NCBI GenBank assembly: GCA_026390795.1
Contig: JAPLFG010000003.1
Location: 2,108,001-2,172,000 of the forward strand
DNA: 64,000 nt
Direction: 5' to 3'
Source of the DNA: Ignavibacteriales bacterium
GTDB lineage: Bacteria > Bacteroidota > Ignavibacteria > Ignavibacteriales > Melioribacteraceae
How positions within the stretch are numbered: the first letter of the stretch is position 1; every line of letters begins with the position of its first letter. Below the pieces are notes generated by a model that saw nothing but the letters and a program-made list of their open reading frames with translations, had not been told where the DNA came from and did no database searches. A program made the translations under genes and the position numbers. This document shows, piece after piece, positions 1 to 10,049 of this stretch.

Positions 1-2
1 TG

Positions 3-1238
3 ATGCCCAATACGGCCGGGTTTGTTCTTACATTCCATGAAAGTAATTATAAATTATTCCGGAATACCGAAGTTAAATCAAAATACGATGTGCCAGAAAG
101 AATTTACCGTTTGACAAAATTAATTTATGATGTTTTAAAAGAATATAATAAAAAGCTGATCCTTAGAAGCTTTTTTTACGAACCCAAAGAGATGCAGTAT
201 TTTAAAATCGCTCTCTCAAGACTGCCCGATGATATTATAGTTATGAGTAAAACCACATTCCATGAATTCGATCCGTTCTATCCGCCGGACAGCATGCATG
301 GAGAAGTGGGGAATAAAAAACATATCATCGAAATCGATCTCGGAGTTGAAAAGGCATTAAGTTCCGAAGGTGCGTATGCTCAAACTGAATATATCCAAAG
401 ATTTGCAAGACGGGCAGCTGATAAAAAAATGGCAGGTATGGTGGGACGTGCAAGATTTCTCTGGGACAAACCGTTTGAAAATAGCCACGAAATAAATCTT
501 TATGCGTTCTCCCGCTTCATGAAAGATCCCGCTTTGAGTGAAAATGAAGTTGCTGTTGACTGGGCACGGAAAAGATATAATGAGGCTGCCGCACCGTACA
601 TTGCTTCCGCGCTTATCAGAACCCAATTTATAAATCATCACTGCAGATATCATCTGGGAGTATGGCTGACTAAATCAATCGGTTCTGAATGGGATGACTA
701 TAAATACTACTTCGGTCATCCTACGGAAAGATCTATTTATAAATGGACTCTGGATCCGTCCGATAAGGAACTCGAGGATAAAATCTATCACCCGGATTTG
801 GAATTTTACAATAAACTCATTGAAGAGAAAGAAGAAGTCATTAGACAAATAAATGAATCGTTTTCCGACATTGCAAAAGCTGAACTGCATCTGAAAACGG
901 AACAGATTATGCCCCTGAAAAAGGAATTCGAATTTCTGATCGATGCCGCCCGTTTGTCCGCAGAATGGACTAAGGCTTATTTTGCACAGCGTTTATTCAT
1001 GGATAACCCGAAATCGGAGTATAGGATATGGGTTGAAAATGCTCTTAACGTTTTGGACAAAATGAACAGAATGCCGGGCGTAATTTATGGGATGAATAAT
1101 GAAACCGGGCACAGATATAATATCAACAAATTTATACTTGAAATGAAATGGCGCATTGCAAACAGGTCGCGGGCAATTAACGAAGACAAAAATATTCTGA
1201 GTAATATAAAAAATAAATTGGCTGTTGATATTAATTAA
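3..1238 (+). CDS. Probable TIM-barrel glycoside hydrolase, C-terminal part (5' truncated)
   Basis: The reading frame is open at the window edge and begins in mid-domain, so the true start lies upstream. The first residues (GFVLTFHES) read like a barrel strand. They are followed by a segment of the LILRSFFYEP type and later KTTFHEFDPF, an alternation that resembles the catalytic barrel of GH67 alpha-glucuronidases. The remaining 250 residues are helical and rich in Trp, Tyr and charged residues, like the C-terminal helical domain of such enzymes. The next gene is a GH67-like protein, so a role in hemicellulose or other polysaccharide breakdown is inferred from both content and context. The family assignment is uncertain, and nothing upstream can be seen. 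Confidence 0.5.
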   Translation: MPNTAGFVLTFHESNYKLFRNTEVKSKYDVPERIYRLTKLIYDVLKEYNKKLILRSFFYEPKEMQYFKIALSRLPDDIIVMSKTTFHEFDPFYPPDSMHGEVGNKKHIIEIDLGVEKALSSEGAYAQTEYIQRFARRAADKKMAGMVGRARFLWDKPFENSHEINLYAFSRFMKDPALSENEVAVDWARKRYNEAAAPYIASALIRTQFINHHCRYHLGVWLTKSIGSEWDDYKYYFGHPTERSIYKWTLDPSDKELEDKIYHPDLEFYNKLIEEKEEVIRQINESFSDIAKAELHLKTEQIMPLKKEFEFLIDAARLSAEWTKAYFAQRLFMDNPKSEYRIWVENALNVLDKMNRMPGVIYGMNNETGHRYNINKFILEMKWRIANRSRAINEDKNILSNIKNKLAVDIN

Positions 1239-1313
1239 CACAATTTTAAAAATAATTACATTAATATTTATTCAATAACGGATTTATGATTTAACTAAAA
1301 TTTCGGAGAATGT

Positions 1314-4058
1314 ATGGGAAAGAGTAAGGTGATTATCGGTCTTATCTTTTGTTTTATTTTGAGTGTCCCTATATCAGCTCAGGATAAGAGTGGGAATGGA
1401 TTGGTTGGATGGTGGAGTTTTGATCAGAACTCTAGTGCGGATCTAAGCGGTTCGGGAAATAATGCAGTGATAAACTCAAAAAATTTTTATGATATGGGAA
1501 GCGGCAAATATTGTATTAAAATGATGCCGAAGGATAAACCCTTTTCAATTCCAGCAGACTCAAAATCAACACTGGCCATAAAATCGGGAACAATCAGTTT
1601 TTGGGTTAATTCCAGTACGGTGGACAATTACACACTGATTGATTATGACAACGGTGCGTTTGCACTTAGAAGTTATCGCGGTTATCTGCAGCCGAGATTT
1701 AAAGGCGAAACTAAATTTAATTTTGCAGGCGGAATACAAAATGAAAAATGGATTGACCACCTTATGCGCGAGGACGCATTTTATCCGCACGATAAAGCGT
1801 TGATTGAAGAGAATAAATGGCATCAATTTGCGGTAGCATACGATTATGAAAACAAAAAGTTCACCGGTTGGCGTGACGGAGAACTGATCGCAGTTATAGA
1901 TTTATCCGGAACAGACGTTGAATCTTTAAAAACCGATGAGCTGAAAGAAATATTAATCGGCGAAGGATTCACCGGGTTTATTGATGACTTAAGAATTTAT
2001 GACAAAGTTCTTAACGATGCTGATATTTCAAAGTTATATAAAGAAACCAACTCAATATATAAAGATAGGGATGATGTTATTAAACCGGATAAAAAATTAA
2101 ACGTATATCAGTACAACGATTCGGATAAAGTTCTATACAACGCATGGCTAAATAATTCCAAAATTGTAGATAATAAATACGCAGATCTCTTTAAACAGAT
2201 TATTATCCAAAGCAATAACCCGACGATAAATACAGCAGGTAAAGAATTTAAAAAAGCTGTTAATGAATTGTTCGGGACAATTCTCCCGGTTAAATCTACA
2301 AATGAAAGTACAGGTAACATTCTTTTCGGAACGCCGGCAGAATCGGAATTGATAAAATCAATGTCCTCGCAATTAGGATTAAGTAATGTTACAAACGATG
2401 GATATGTGATTAAGTCTCTTAATTTTAATGGTAATTCCTTTCTAGTAATTGCCGCGAATGAACCGGCCGGAGTAGTTTTCGGTACATTTGAATTAATTAA
2501 GAAAATTAAACAGCAAGAAGATCTTACTAATCTAAATGTCCTCAGCAATCCAAAAGTTAAAATCCGCATTGTTGGTCATTGGTCATGGTTCCGCGGTACG
2601 GATGGGGATGATTGGAATGGCGGTAAAATCAACCCGTTCAATCGGGAAGGCAACCGTTACAATTCCATTTATAGTTGGGAAGATTTAAAAACCGGGAATA
2701 CAAAATTAATTGAAGATTGGGCCCGGCTTTTAGCTTCTGCCGGTTGGAATGCCGTTTGTCCAACAGAAATTAATTGGCAGGAACAAAATAATTTTCTACA
2801 TCATTTAAATGAAGTTATTACTCTTGCAAGAATTTTTAGAAACTACGGAATAAAACTGTATTGGTCCCCCAACTATCTTTTGGCTTTGGATAAATCAACT
2901 GCAGATTCTCTGTATGCAAGAGTGCCGGACTTTGGTGGCTACCTACTCAAACTTGGATCAGAGGCGCAACTTGGAAATCCTTTGCCAAAAATGGTCAATG
3001 AGATCGCTAAAAACCTTTTGCCTTATCATGGCGAAATACTTTTGAGAGGATTCGTTTACGGCAAATACCGATATACATTTATCACCGAAGAGTATAGAAA
3101 TACAATGCAATATGACATTTATAAACCGAACGACGGAAAGTATCTTGAGAACGTGACAATTGTAGGTAAATCAAATCCGCTTGATTGGGATCTCGCAGCG
3201 CCTATCTCTCCGCTTGACGGCGCGATACAAAAAACAGCATACGGAACTGAAATGGTTATCGCAAAAAGCTGGCCCGCGTCTTGGCTTGAAAAATGGAAAT
3301 GGTGGCTCGATTATGATAACTACCATAATGGGAAAGGAAGTTATAACAAAAACTATATTAAATGTCTCCTCGGTGTATCAATGATCAGCCCGTCGCCTGC
3401 ATGGACATCAAACCCGCTTAATATGGTTAATTATTACGGATTGGGAAGACTTGCTTGGAATCCGGATTTGTCATTAGAACAAGTGTATGACGAATGGATT
3501 AGTTTGACTTTTGGAAATGATAAGATGATACATGATAAAATAAAAGAGATACTTTTTATGTCTGATGATGTACTTAAAAATCAATATATATATCGTGGGT
3601 ACCGCGGTGTTTGGTTTGATACTTCACAGGATGACCTAATAGAAAAGAAAACAACTCATTGCATGAATACAGAAGGTATTGGAATCGTCAGTCCTGAGTT
3701 GGAAAAAAAAGTTATGGAGGAGTACACTCCCGAATTACAGAAAATTTTTAACGACCCCATTAAAGGTGAAGAATTTCTCCCGTACTTCCACTTTGTGAAG
3801 TATGATTACAAACTTACAAATGGAAGAACTGTTATTCAGGATTTATTCATGAATCTTGATGACGCAGTTGCCGGGGCAGAAAAAATGCTGGTTTACTGGA
3901 ATGATCTTAAGAATAATATAAATGCGAAAATGTTCAAGTACACTCAAGATAATCTGGTAAATTATGTTGAAGATGTGAAAGACAGCAGAAGCAAAATGAT
4001 TAAGATAATTGAAAAACTTAGCGGCAGGAAGTACAGTTTGGAAGTCGGAGGCAAATAG
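1314..4058 (+). CDS. LamG domain plus GH67-like (alpha-glucuronidase family) secreted protein
   Basis: The start has GGAG five bases upstream and is followed by a signal peptide (about residues 1-22, ending ISAQ). Residues about 27-240 form a LamG/concanavalin-like domain (GLVGWWSFD, FTGFIDDLRIYD). Residues about 290-400 resemble the N-terminal domain of GH67/GH20 enzymes (AANEPAGVVFGTFELI). The barrel follows from about 415, and the C-terminal motif YGLGRLAWNPDLS is typical of GH67. GH67 enzymes remove glucuronic acid from xylan oligosaccharides. The Glu in GSEAQ (E550) and the Asp in NDGKY (D607) are kept. The Glu of the family's R-E-P-x-S-P-L segment is Ala here (A629). Activity may therefore be altered or absent, and binding or a different substrate is possible. 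Family membership is fairly sure; catalysis is not. Confidence 0.75.
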   Translation: MGKSKVIIGLIFCFILSVPISAQDKSGNGLVGWWSFDQNSSADLSGSGNNAVINSKNFYDMGSGKYCIKMMPKDKPFSIPADSKSTLAIKSGTISFWVNSSTVDNYTLIDYDNGAFALRSYRGYLQPRFKGETKFNFAGGIQNEKWIDHLMREDAFYPHDKALIEENKWHQFAVAYDYENKKFTGWRDGELIAVIDLSGTDVESLKTDELKEILIGEGFTGFIDDLRIYDKVLNDADISKLYKETNSIYKDRDDVIKPDKKLNVYQYNDSDKVLYNAWLNNSKIVDNKYADLFKQIIIQSNNPTINTAGKEFKKAVNELFGTILPVKSTNESTGNILFGTPAESELIKSMSSQLGLSNVTNDGYVIKSLNFNGNSFLVIAANEPAGVVFGTFELIKKIKQQEDLTNLNVLSNPKVKIRIVGHWSWFRGTDGDDWNGGKINPFNREGNRYNSIYSWEDLKTGNTKLIEDWARLLASAGWNAVCPTEINWQEQNNFLHHLNEVITLARIFRNYGIKLYWSPNYLLALDKSTADSLYARVPDFGGYLLKLGSEAQLGNPLPKMVNEIAKNLLPYHGEILLRGFVYGKYRYTFITEEYRNTMQYDIYKPNDGKYLENVTIVGKSNPLDWDLAAPISPLDGAIQKTAYGTEMVIAKSWPASWLEKWKWWLDYDNYHNGKGSYNKNYIKCLLGVSMISPSPAWTSNPLNMVNYYGLGRLAWNPDLSLEQVYDEWISLTFGNDKMIHDKIKEILFMSDDVLKNQYIYRGYRGVWFDTSQDDLIEKKTTHCMNTEGIGIVSPELEKKVMEEYTPELQKIFNDPIKGEEFLPYFHFVKYDYKLTNGRTVIQDLFMNLDDAVAGAEKMLVYWNDLKNNINAKMFKYTQDNLVNYVEDVKDSRSKMIKIIEKLSGRKYSLEVGGK

Positions 4059-4143
4059 ATAAAATTATATTTCGGAATACTGGATTAAATAGTAAAATGT
4101 GGAAAATATTCCGTCAATTATGATATTGATACGGAAGGAAGTC

Positions 4144-5889
4144 ATGAAAATAAAATTAAATTTGCTGTTACTGGTTGGTTTAATAATGTGCTTTTCTTAC
4201 TCTCCTTCCATTGCGCAGGATTTGAAACTCGACCTGAATCGAGTTCCCTTCAGTATTGCCGGATCTTATTTTGCATTATCTTCTTTGAATAACCGGATTC
4301 CGCAGGATACGCTTTTTATCAATCACTTCATTGGATATGATACCAGGCAGGTCTTCAAAATCATTCCGCTTGGAATTAATGATAAGCCCATGGAGTATTC
4401 TATTAACGCGGCTCCCTGGCTTACTACATTGCATGCAAAAGAGAACGAATTGAAAATATGTTTTGAGAATCCCAAAACGATAAGAATACAAGGCAATCCC
4501 CACGGTTTCAAACTGCTATCTAGCATGATTAAGTATCCCATAGCAATGCCAGACGGAAAACAATTCAGGATCATCGGTAGAGACAGATACGACCGGTTTA
4601 TGATTACCTGTCTGAAAGGGAATATCGAGATTTCAAAATTGAATTCCGAGTACGAAATTAAAATTATTCCGGTTGACAATATATGCGAACTTTCCATTGA
4701 AGAATATGTTTCCGAATGGGAACCCCGCGACTATGCTTCATCATTTGACGAATGCGTAACAAAAACCAAAAATGATTTTGAAGCTTTCACAGGTAAATCA
4801 CCGGTAGTCAATGCAAAATATGAAGATGCGAAAAACCTGGCTTTGTATATTAATTGGTCGAGCATAGTTTATCCGAGAGGATTAATGCATCGTCCGGGAA
4901 TTCTGATGTCAAAAAACTGGATGAACTATATCTGGAGTTGGGACAATTGTTTTAATGCTATCGGCATGGCTTCAGCATATCCCGGTATTGCCTGGGATCA
5001 GATTATGGTTGTTCTCGAAAACCAGGACGAACTAGGAATACTGCCCGATCGGTTTCGGGATGTCTTCATACATTATGGGTTTACAAAGCCGCCTGTTTAC
5101 GGCTATGCTATCGGTCAGCTTGAAAAAATTAATGGTGTAATGAATCCGGACCGGTACCGCGAAGTTTATCCTTATATGGCAAAATTAACAGACTTCTGGC
5201 TTAAGTACAGAGACGATAATAAAAATTTTATTCCTGAATATCATAACGGAAATGATTCCGGCTGGGATAATGCAACGGTTTTTGATACCGGTTTTCCCGT
5301 TGAGGGACCTGACCTGAGCGCATTCCTCGTAATTCAGATGGATAAACTCTCTGAAATAGCTATGAAATTAGGAAGGACTGATGAGTCGGCAGAATGGAAA
5401 ATAAAGGCGGATAAATTATACAAAAGAATGATGGAAGAATTCTGGATTGATGAGAAATTTGTTTATAAAAATTCTATTACTAATAAATATGTTGAAAACA
5501 GCCAGAGCTTGTTGCCGTATATTCCGATAGCATTGGGCAAAAGACTTCCTGAAAATATTCGCAAGAAATTAGTAAACGATCTGAAAAACAGCGGGCTTTT
5601 AACTCAATATGGACCGGCTACGGAAAATCCGTCAAGCCCTAAATATGCATACGACAGTTATTGGCGCGGACCGGTTTGGGCTCCGTCCACTTATATTATC
5701 GTCGAAGGTTTAAATGAGTGCGGTGAAAAAGAACTTGCAAAAGAAATTGCAAAAAGATATTGTGATTTATGTCTTCAAAACGGATTTGCCGAAAACTTTG
5801 ATGCAGTTACAGGTAAACCATTCCGCGATCAATCGTATACTTGGACTGCCAGTGTATTCCTGACTTTTTTGAACAAATATTTGGAATAA
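4144..5889 (+). CDS. Secreted GH63/trehalase-like alpha-glycosidase
   Basis: I place the start at 4144, where AGGAAG precedes ATG and a clean signal peptide begins (ending near SIAQ). A GTG at 4099 is in frame but adds a hydrophilic leader. The body is an (alpha/alpha)6 barrel of the GH63/GH37 type. It shows WSWDNC (D267), GNDSGWDNA (D371, likely general acid), YWRGPVWAP and AENFDAVTG (E550, likely base). Family members hydrolyse alpha-glucosides, mannosylglycerate or trehalose, and the substrate cannot be read from sequence. It follows the GH67-like gene by 85 bases and probably shares its transcript, which points to extracellular or periplasmic glycan processing. Confidence 0.8.
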   Translation: MKIKLNLLLLVGLIMCFSYSPSIAQDLKLDLNRVPFSIAGSYFALSSLNNRIPQDTLFINHFIGYDTRQVFKIIPLGINDKPMEYSINAAPWLTTLHAKENELKICFENPKTIRIQGNPHGFKLLSSMIKYPIAMPDGKQFRIIGRDRYDRFMITCLKGNIEISKLNSEYEIKIIPVDNICELSIEEYVSEWEPRDYASSFDECVTKTKNDFEAFTGKSPVVNAKYEDAKNLALYINWSSIVYPRGLMHRPGILMSKNWMNYIWSWDNCFNAIGMASAYPGIAWDQIMVVLENQDELGILPDRFRDVFIHYGFTKPPVYGYAIGQLEKINGVMNPDRYREVYPYMAKLTDFWLKYRDDNKNFIPEYHNGNDSGWDNATVFDTGFPVEGPDLSAFLVIQMDKLSEIAMKLGRTDESAEWKIKADKLYKRMMEEFWIDEKFVYKNSITNKYVENSQSLLPYIPIALGKRLPENIRKKLVNDLKNSGLLTQYGPATENPSSPKYAYDSYWRGPVWAPSTYIIVEGLNECGEKELAKEIAKRYCDLCLQNGFAENFDAVTGKPFRDQSYTWTASVFLTFLNKYLE

Positions 5890-6023
5890 CTTTTATAATA
5901 AGATAATATTTTTGTGTTTTTATTTCTCAATCGTTCACAACAATTAATAGGGCAATGTCTAAAATTATCAGGCAAATATTTTAACAAACCTATTATTGAA
6001 TCTGTTCTCTGATGGAGCTGTTT

Positions 6024-6878
6024 GTGCGAACCAACGTAATTATAATATCGTTTTCATTAGTCCTTCTTTTAATATCATGTAAAAAAGATACAATTGTTCA
6101 AACGGAATATAATTCGGACGGATATAATTTAGTCTGGTCGGATGAATTTGATGAGGACGGACAGCCGGATCCTAAGAACTGGGGTTATGAAATTGGATTT
6201 ATCCGCAACCAGGAATTGCAATATTATAAACCGAGTAATGCCTCTTGCGAAAATGGATTTCTAATCATTGAGGCAAAGCGCGATAGCATTATAAATCCTA
6301 AATATAAACCTGGAAGTTCAAAATGGCAGGAGCAAAGAAAATATTCCGAATATACTTCTGCAAGTCTGCATACACAGAACAGGAAATCATTCAAATTTGG
6401 GCGGATTGAAATTCGTGCTAAGATTGATATTGGTGCGGGACTCTGGCCGGCATTTTGGACTCAAGGCGTAAGTGGCGGGTGGCCGTATAACGGTGAAGTT
6501 GATGTGATGGAATATTATCAGGAAAAAATTCTTGCAAACTTTGCCTGGGGAGCCGCACAGTCGGGGAAAGCAATATGGGATTCTTACAGAAAGCCTGTTT
6601 CGGAATTGGGAGGAGAGGAATGGGCGAAGAATTTTCACATCTGGCGTATGGATTGGGACAGCACTCAAATCCGTATTTCGCTCGATGATTTACTTTTGAA
6701 TTCAGTTGATCTTTCCGAAACTATTAATAAAGATGCCGCAGGTAAAAATCCTTTCCTGCAGCCGCATTATCTGATTATAAATCTTGCGATCGGAGGAACT
6801 GCCGGCGGTGATCCGAAACCAACACCTTTTCCAGTATTCTACGTAATTGATTATGTCCGTGTTTATCAAAAATTATGA
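6024..6878 (+). CDS. GH16 beta-glucanase-type lipoprotein
   Basis: GTG at 6024 is preferred because GGAG lies six bases upstream and a compact lipoprotein signal follows, with lipobox LLIS-C at Cys19. An ATG at 6012 in the same frame lacks a site. The catalytic signature GEVDVMEYY has the two GH16 glutamates (E158, E163) around D160. WSDEFDEDG and NWGYEIG at the N-terminus and YVIDYVRVYQ at the end are also typical. GH16 enzymes cleave beta-1,3/1,4-glucans or galactans with retention. The protein is likely anchored in the outer membrane. It is the last plus-strand gene of the glycan cluster. Confidence 0.9.
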   Translation: MRTNVIIISFSLVLLLISCKKDTIVQTEYNSDGYNLVWSDEFDEDGQPDPKNWGYEIGFIRNQELQYYKPSNASCENGFLIIEAKRDSIINPKYKPGSSKWQEQRKYSEYTSASLHTQNRKSFKFGRIEIRAKIDIGAGLWPAFWTQGVSGGWPYNGEVDVMEYYQEKILANFAWGAAQSGKAIWDSYRKPVSELGGEEWAKNFHIWRMDWDSTQIRISLDDLLLNSVDLSETINKDAAGKNPFLQPHYLIINLAIGGTAGGDPKPTPFPVFYVIDYVRVYQKL

Positions 6879-7317
6879 CCAAAGTCGTTCAAAAATTGTT
6901 CATCGAGAGAACGCAGGAAAGTTAAAATAATTCATCATTACACACCCCGTCACTTGAAGGATGACCTGTTAACAGACTCCTCGGTACGTAATCCCTACTT
7001 AAGAAAGAATTTTGATGCAACAAAAGTTTTGATTGATGATGAAAAAGGATTTAAAATACTTTTCCACCATTCTTCATTCAATCGAACTAATGGAAGCTTT
7101 TACAAAATCGGTAACTAGGCAAAATGAAAACGTAAGTAATCTTAAGTCTCAGACTGTTGTTTAGAATTGATACCGAAAGGACGTTTAAGATGAATCAGTC
7201 GTTGATGTGAGGGATAATTATTAGGAGTGCCCCTCAAATATACTCCCCATAAATTCAAACAAATAAGCAGACCCTTCTTGTAATTTCTATACTTGTGCAA
7301 AGCAGATAGGCATTTTT
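6879..7317. other. Intergenic stretch with a possible decayed coding fragment
   Basis: No intact gene is present. A plus-frame stretch of about 50 codons (about 6967-7118, ending TAG) reads like protein, for example GFKILFHHSSFNRTNG, but has no start or ribosome site. It may be the tail of a lost gene. The rest shows short broken frames and no clear terminator. Confidence 0.3.
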
Positions 7318-8112
7318 TTATTTTAAAAGTTTTAGCATTTCAACAGCATAGCGTTCACCAAGCAACCGCTGACTGGTCGAATTAAAATGAGTACCTTCCT
7401 TTGTAATGGTACCTTCAGTGGTTATAATACCTGTGTGAGAAACCAAAGAAGGCAAAGTCAAAATCATTTCGTTGAATGCATGTCTTTCTGGTTTGTCTTC
7501 AGAAAGTTGTCCGGCAATAAATGGCAGATTCGGAATTCCAAGATCGATTCGAAGTGACTGGATAAACTCAGTAATTTTTTCAAGGTAGGTATCTGCTTTT
7601 GAAACATCAGATTCACCCTGATGCCAAATTACCCCTTTTAAAGTGCCACTTTCCGTAGCCATTTTTGCTCGTTTTACTGCTTCATTGTAAAATGTGGTTC
7701 CTGGCTTCCATTCTGCAATGGCTGTTCCTCCTCTTGCATTAACGACCAGCCCAATTTGTTTTCCAACGCAGGCTTTAGCTATTTCGCGGGCAAAAGTATA
7801 ACCAGGTCCAAGTTTCTGCATCGACAGATCCTTTCGCACCGTAGAATATTTATTCAATGGATTAGCAGCTCTTTCCCATTCTTTTCCAATGATACCAGTA
7901 AACAAGTAAACATTTTCAAGAGTGTCTTGATCCTGTATTTCAATATCGGCTCTTCCAGCCATATTTGATTGGCCTATCAGCAAATAAATTTCCAGATTAA
8001 GCGACTGGTTTTTCTTAACTGCTGAATCAACAGGTAAGTCCGCCTGGCAGTCAACGCGGCCACCAAATATTAATGTTAGACAAAAAATTATTCCAGTTTG
8101 TATAAGTATCAT
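7318..8112 (-). CDS. Secreted carbohydrate acetyl esterase, CE6/SASA family
   Basis: The nucleophile motif GQSNMAG (Ser49 from the start chosen here), the block GVIWHQGESD and the C-terminal EGTHFNS (His242) define the SASA/CE6 family. These are SGNH-type esterases that remove acetyl groups from xylan or sialic acid. The start at 8112 follows AGGA and opens a signal peptide. The in-frame TTG at 8130 has no ribosome site. The gene faces the GH cluster convergently, and with the GH67-like and GH16 proteins it supports acetylated hemicellulose or glucan processing. The precise substrate is unknown. Confidence 0.85.
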   Translation of the reverse strand: MILIQTGIIFCLTLIFGGRVDCQADLPVDSAVKKNQSLNLEIYLLIGQSNMAGRADIEIQDQDTLENVYLFTGIIGKEWERAANPLNKYSTVRKDLSMQKLGPGYTFAREIAKACVGKQIGLVVNARGGTAIAEWKPGTTFYNEAVKRAKMATESGTLKGVIWHQGESDVSKADTYLEKITEFIQSLRIDLGIPNLPFIAGQLSEDKPERHAFNEMILTLPSLVSHTGIITTEGTITKEGTHFNSTSQRLLGERYAVEMLKLLK

Positions 8113-8212
8113 TTTTCCTGAGCTTTTCAATTAACATTGTTTATTTAATATCACCAGAATTCCTTTATTAAAGAATACGGTCGTATGAAACAATTCATTT
8201 CCATTAGTTGTT

Positions 8213-9220
8213 CTAAATCGAGTTTAATTTTAGAAGAGACCGGGCATTCTCCATACATATTTTATTCCTCACATTACCAGGCAAATCAATGTTATTAAAA
8301 AAATCAAAATGCGATTGAGATGATTTATCAGAGCCTCCAAATGTATCGGTTCCAAAAAGCAATTTATGTGAATAGTCGATTAAAAACTTTCTTCCAAATT
8401 CAGGGTCACGGGTAATGGCATTTAATCCGCTCCCAGCGGATAAATCAGCATACATATTTGGATATTTCTCAAGCAGCCTCATGGCCGCACCGCCCCGAGC
8501 TATTTTTTCTTTAGGATAACCTTTAAAGTCTTTGACATCATCTGAAATTGAATTCCACCAACCGGTTGCATGGCCTATGAAATTTACTTCCGGGAATTTT
8601 TTAAGAACCCCTTCCAAGGCAGGTAATCCAGGAACATCAACAACGAATGAGCTGTCAATGTGGAATAAGACTGGAAAATCAACTGCTGCACAAGCCTCAT
8701 AAATTCTCACCATTTTTTTATCGTCAAGCGCGAATTTCATTGATTTCCCCTCTGCATTTTTAGGTTTTAATTCGCCAAACCCGATGACCCCTTTTTCCTT
8801 AAATCTCTTCAGGATTTTTACAATTTCTTCTGTTGAATTATAAGCATCGGGATGGACAACACAAAAAGGCAAAACTCGGCCATTTGTTTCTTCAAATTTT
8901 TCGAAAATTTCATCACTTGAAAAAATACTTTCACTTTGGTTTGTTAAATGATTTTCGGGATATTGAATTAGCGCTTGCACAACAGTTTGCGAAACACTGT
9001 TTCTATCCATCCAATCCATGATTGGTGCTAAAGTGAATTTGTCTTTACTGGTCAAAAATTCACGATCCAGATGATGGTGCGCGTCAATATAATTTCCTTT
9101 GAAACTTCTATTTTGTTTTCCGATTACCAAGGAGGGAACAGCACTCGCAGAAAGTAATCCAACTCCGATTTTTGCAATCCTACAATTAAATTCCCTTCTT
9201 GATATTTTATTCTTTTCCAT
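8213..9220 (-). CDS. Tat-exported amidohydrolase (amidohydrolase family 2)
   Basis: The protein starts with a twin-arginine signal (SRREF followed by a hydrophobic stretch). A metal-dependent hydrolase barrel follows: YIDAHHHLD near the N-terminus, PVLFHID, FIGHATGWW and LLFGTDTFGG near the end. The His and Asp positions fit metal ligands of the PF04909 type, whose members hydrolyse or decarboxylate lactones, amides or aromatic acids. ATG at 9220 has AGGA five bases upstream of it. The ATG at 9226 and TTG at 9247 look weaker. It lies 100 bases upstream of the CE6 gene on the same strand and may be co-transcribed. A lactone or uronate-derived substrate is possible but not shown. Confidence 0.75.
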   Translation of the reverse strand: MEKNKISRREFNCRIAKIGVGLLSASAVPSLVIGKQNRSFKGNYIDAHHHLDREFLTSKDKFTLAPIMDWMDRNSVSQTVVQALIQYPENHLTNQSESIFSSDEIFEKFEETNGRVLPFCVVHPDAYNSTEEIVKILKRFKEKGVIGFGELKPKNAEGKSMKFALDDKKMVRIYEACAAVDFPVLFHIDSSFVVDVPGLPALEGVLKKFPEVNFIGHATGWWNSISDDVKDFKGYPKEKIARGGAAMRLLEKYPNMYADLSAGSGLNAITRDPEFGRKFLIDYSHKLLFGTDTFGGSDKSSQSHFDFFNNIDLPGNVRNKICMENARSLLKLNSI

Positions 9221-9522
9221 TTCCATCCTAAACGTTTTTAAAAACAATACAAATTAAGAATTGCACTGAATCAATCAAAAATATTTTTCGTTTTAGAAAA
9301 GAAGCCGTTGAATCTAATTCTCCCGAAGTGCTTCATTGATTATCTCAAAGGGTTTATCAATCCATTGTTGAAGATTTATTTTCACAAACATATTTAAGCG
9401 TATAAATGCTACCAGATTGGAAAGATGCCACTTCACCTAGAGAGCGGATTAACATTTACATTGGCACAACAATAAGGGGCAGGTCAGTAAGAAAGCAACT
9501 GGAAATTCATCTTAAAATGCTA
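9221..9522. other. Intergenic stretch, no intact gene
   Basis: About 300 bases between the amidohydrolase and the small membrane gene. On the minus strand a short protein-like run (NLQQWIDKPFEIINEALREN, about 9321-9390) stops quickly and has no evident start context. I see no hairpin with a T-run. Confidence 0.3.
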
Positions 9523-9726
9523 CTATTGACATCGGATTGAATAATGAATAGGCACACTCATAATCGATATCAATGTAATTATTATCCCTATAATTAAAGA
9601 TCCCATAATTCCAGAATCTTGATTCATCCATGATATTCTATCAAAAATCATCCAGAGACTCCTAAATATTAACACAGAAGAAAAAACAAGAAGGAATTCA
9701 TAAATAATAATTTTATATAATCTCAT
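9523..9726 (-). CDS. Small two-helix membrane protein
   Basis: A 67-residue protein with two predicted membrane segments (about residues 8-28 and 43-60) separated by a short polar turn containing WMNQDSG. AAAGGTG lies six bases before the ATG, which supports translation. No enzymatic motif is visible. It stands alone between two gene-poor stretches on the same strand as the downstream-lying amidohydrolase. The function is unknown. Confidence 0.55.
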   Translation of the reverse strand: MRLYKIIIYEFLLVFSSVLIFRSLWMIFDRISWMNQDSGIMGSLIIGIIITLISIMSVPIHYSIRCQ

Positions 9727-10049
9727 TATTCACCTTTACGATAATCCAATCACAGATTTTTATCTAACTATTAGTTGAATTAAAAATCAAACAAATCTCC
9801 AAGGAATGATTTTCTTTTATTCTTATAATGCCCTTGAGATTTATATTTGTAATCATCATCGCGGAAGTTATTATTCATATTTGTATTTCTTTCGATTTAT
9901 AACCCTCTTCAATTTCTGAAGGCCTATCAATAATTTTCTAACGCTCACGCCTATCACACCAAATGCCTCTGCATTTAGGTCAGTAATCAATTTCGATCCC
10001 CTGTTTTTCACTTAGAGATAAATCAACATTACATATTGGGCATTACATG
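9727..10049. other. Intergenic stretch downstream of terC
   Basis: This 323-base gap carries a short hairpin (9959-9979, arms CCAAATGC and GCATTTAGG with one bulge) that could mark the end of the terC transcript, although no T-run follows on the minus strand. Otherwise I see nothing coding. Confidence 0.3.
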
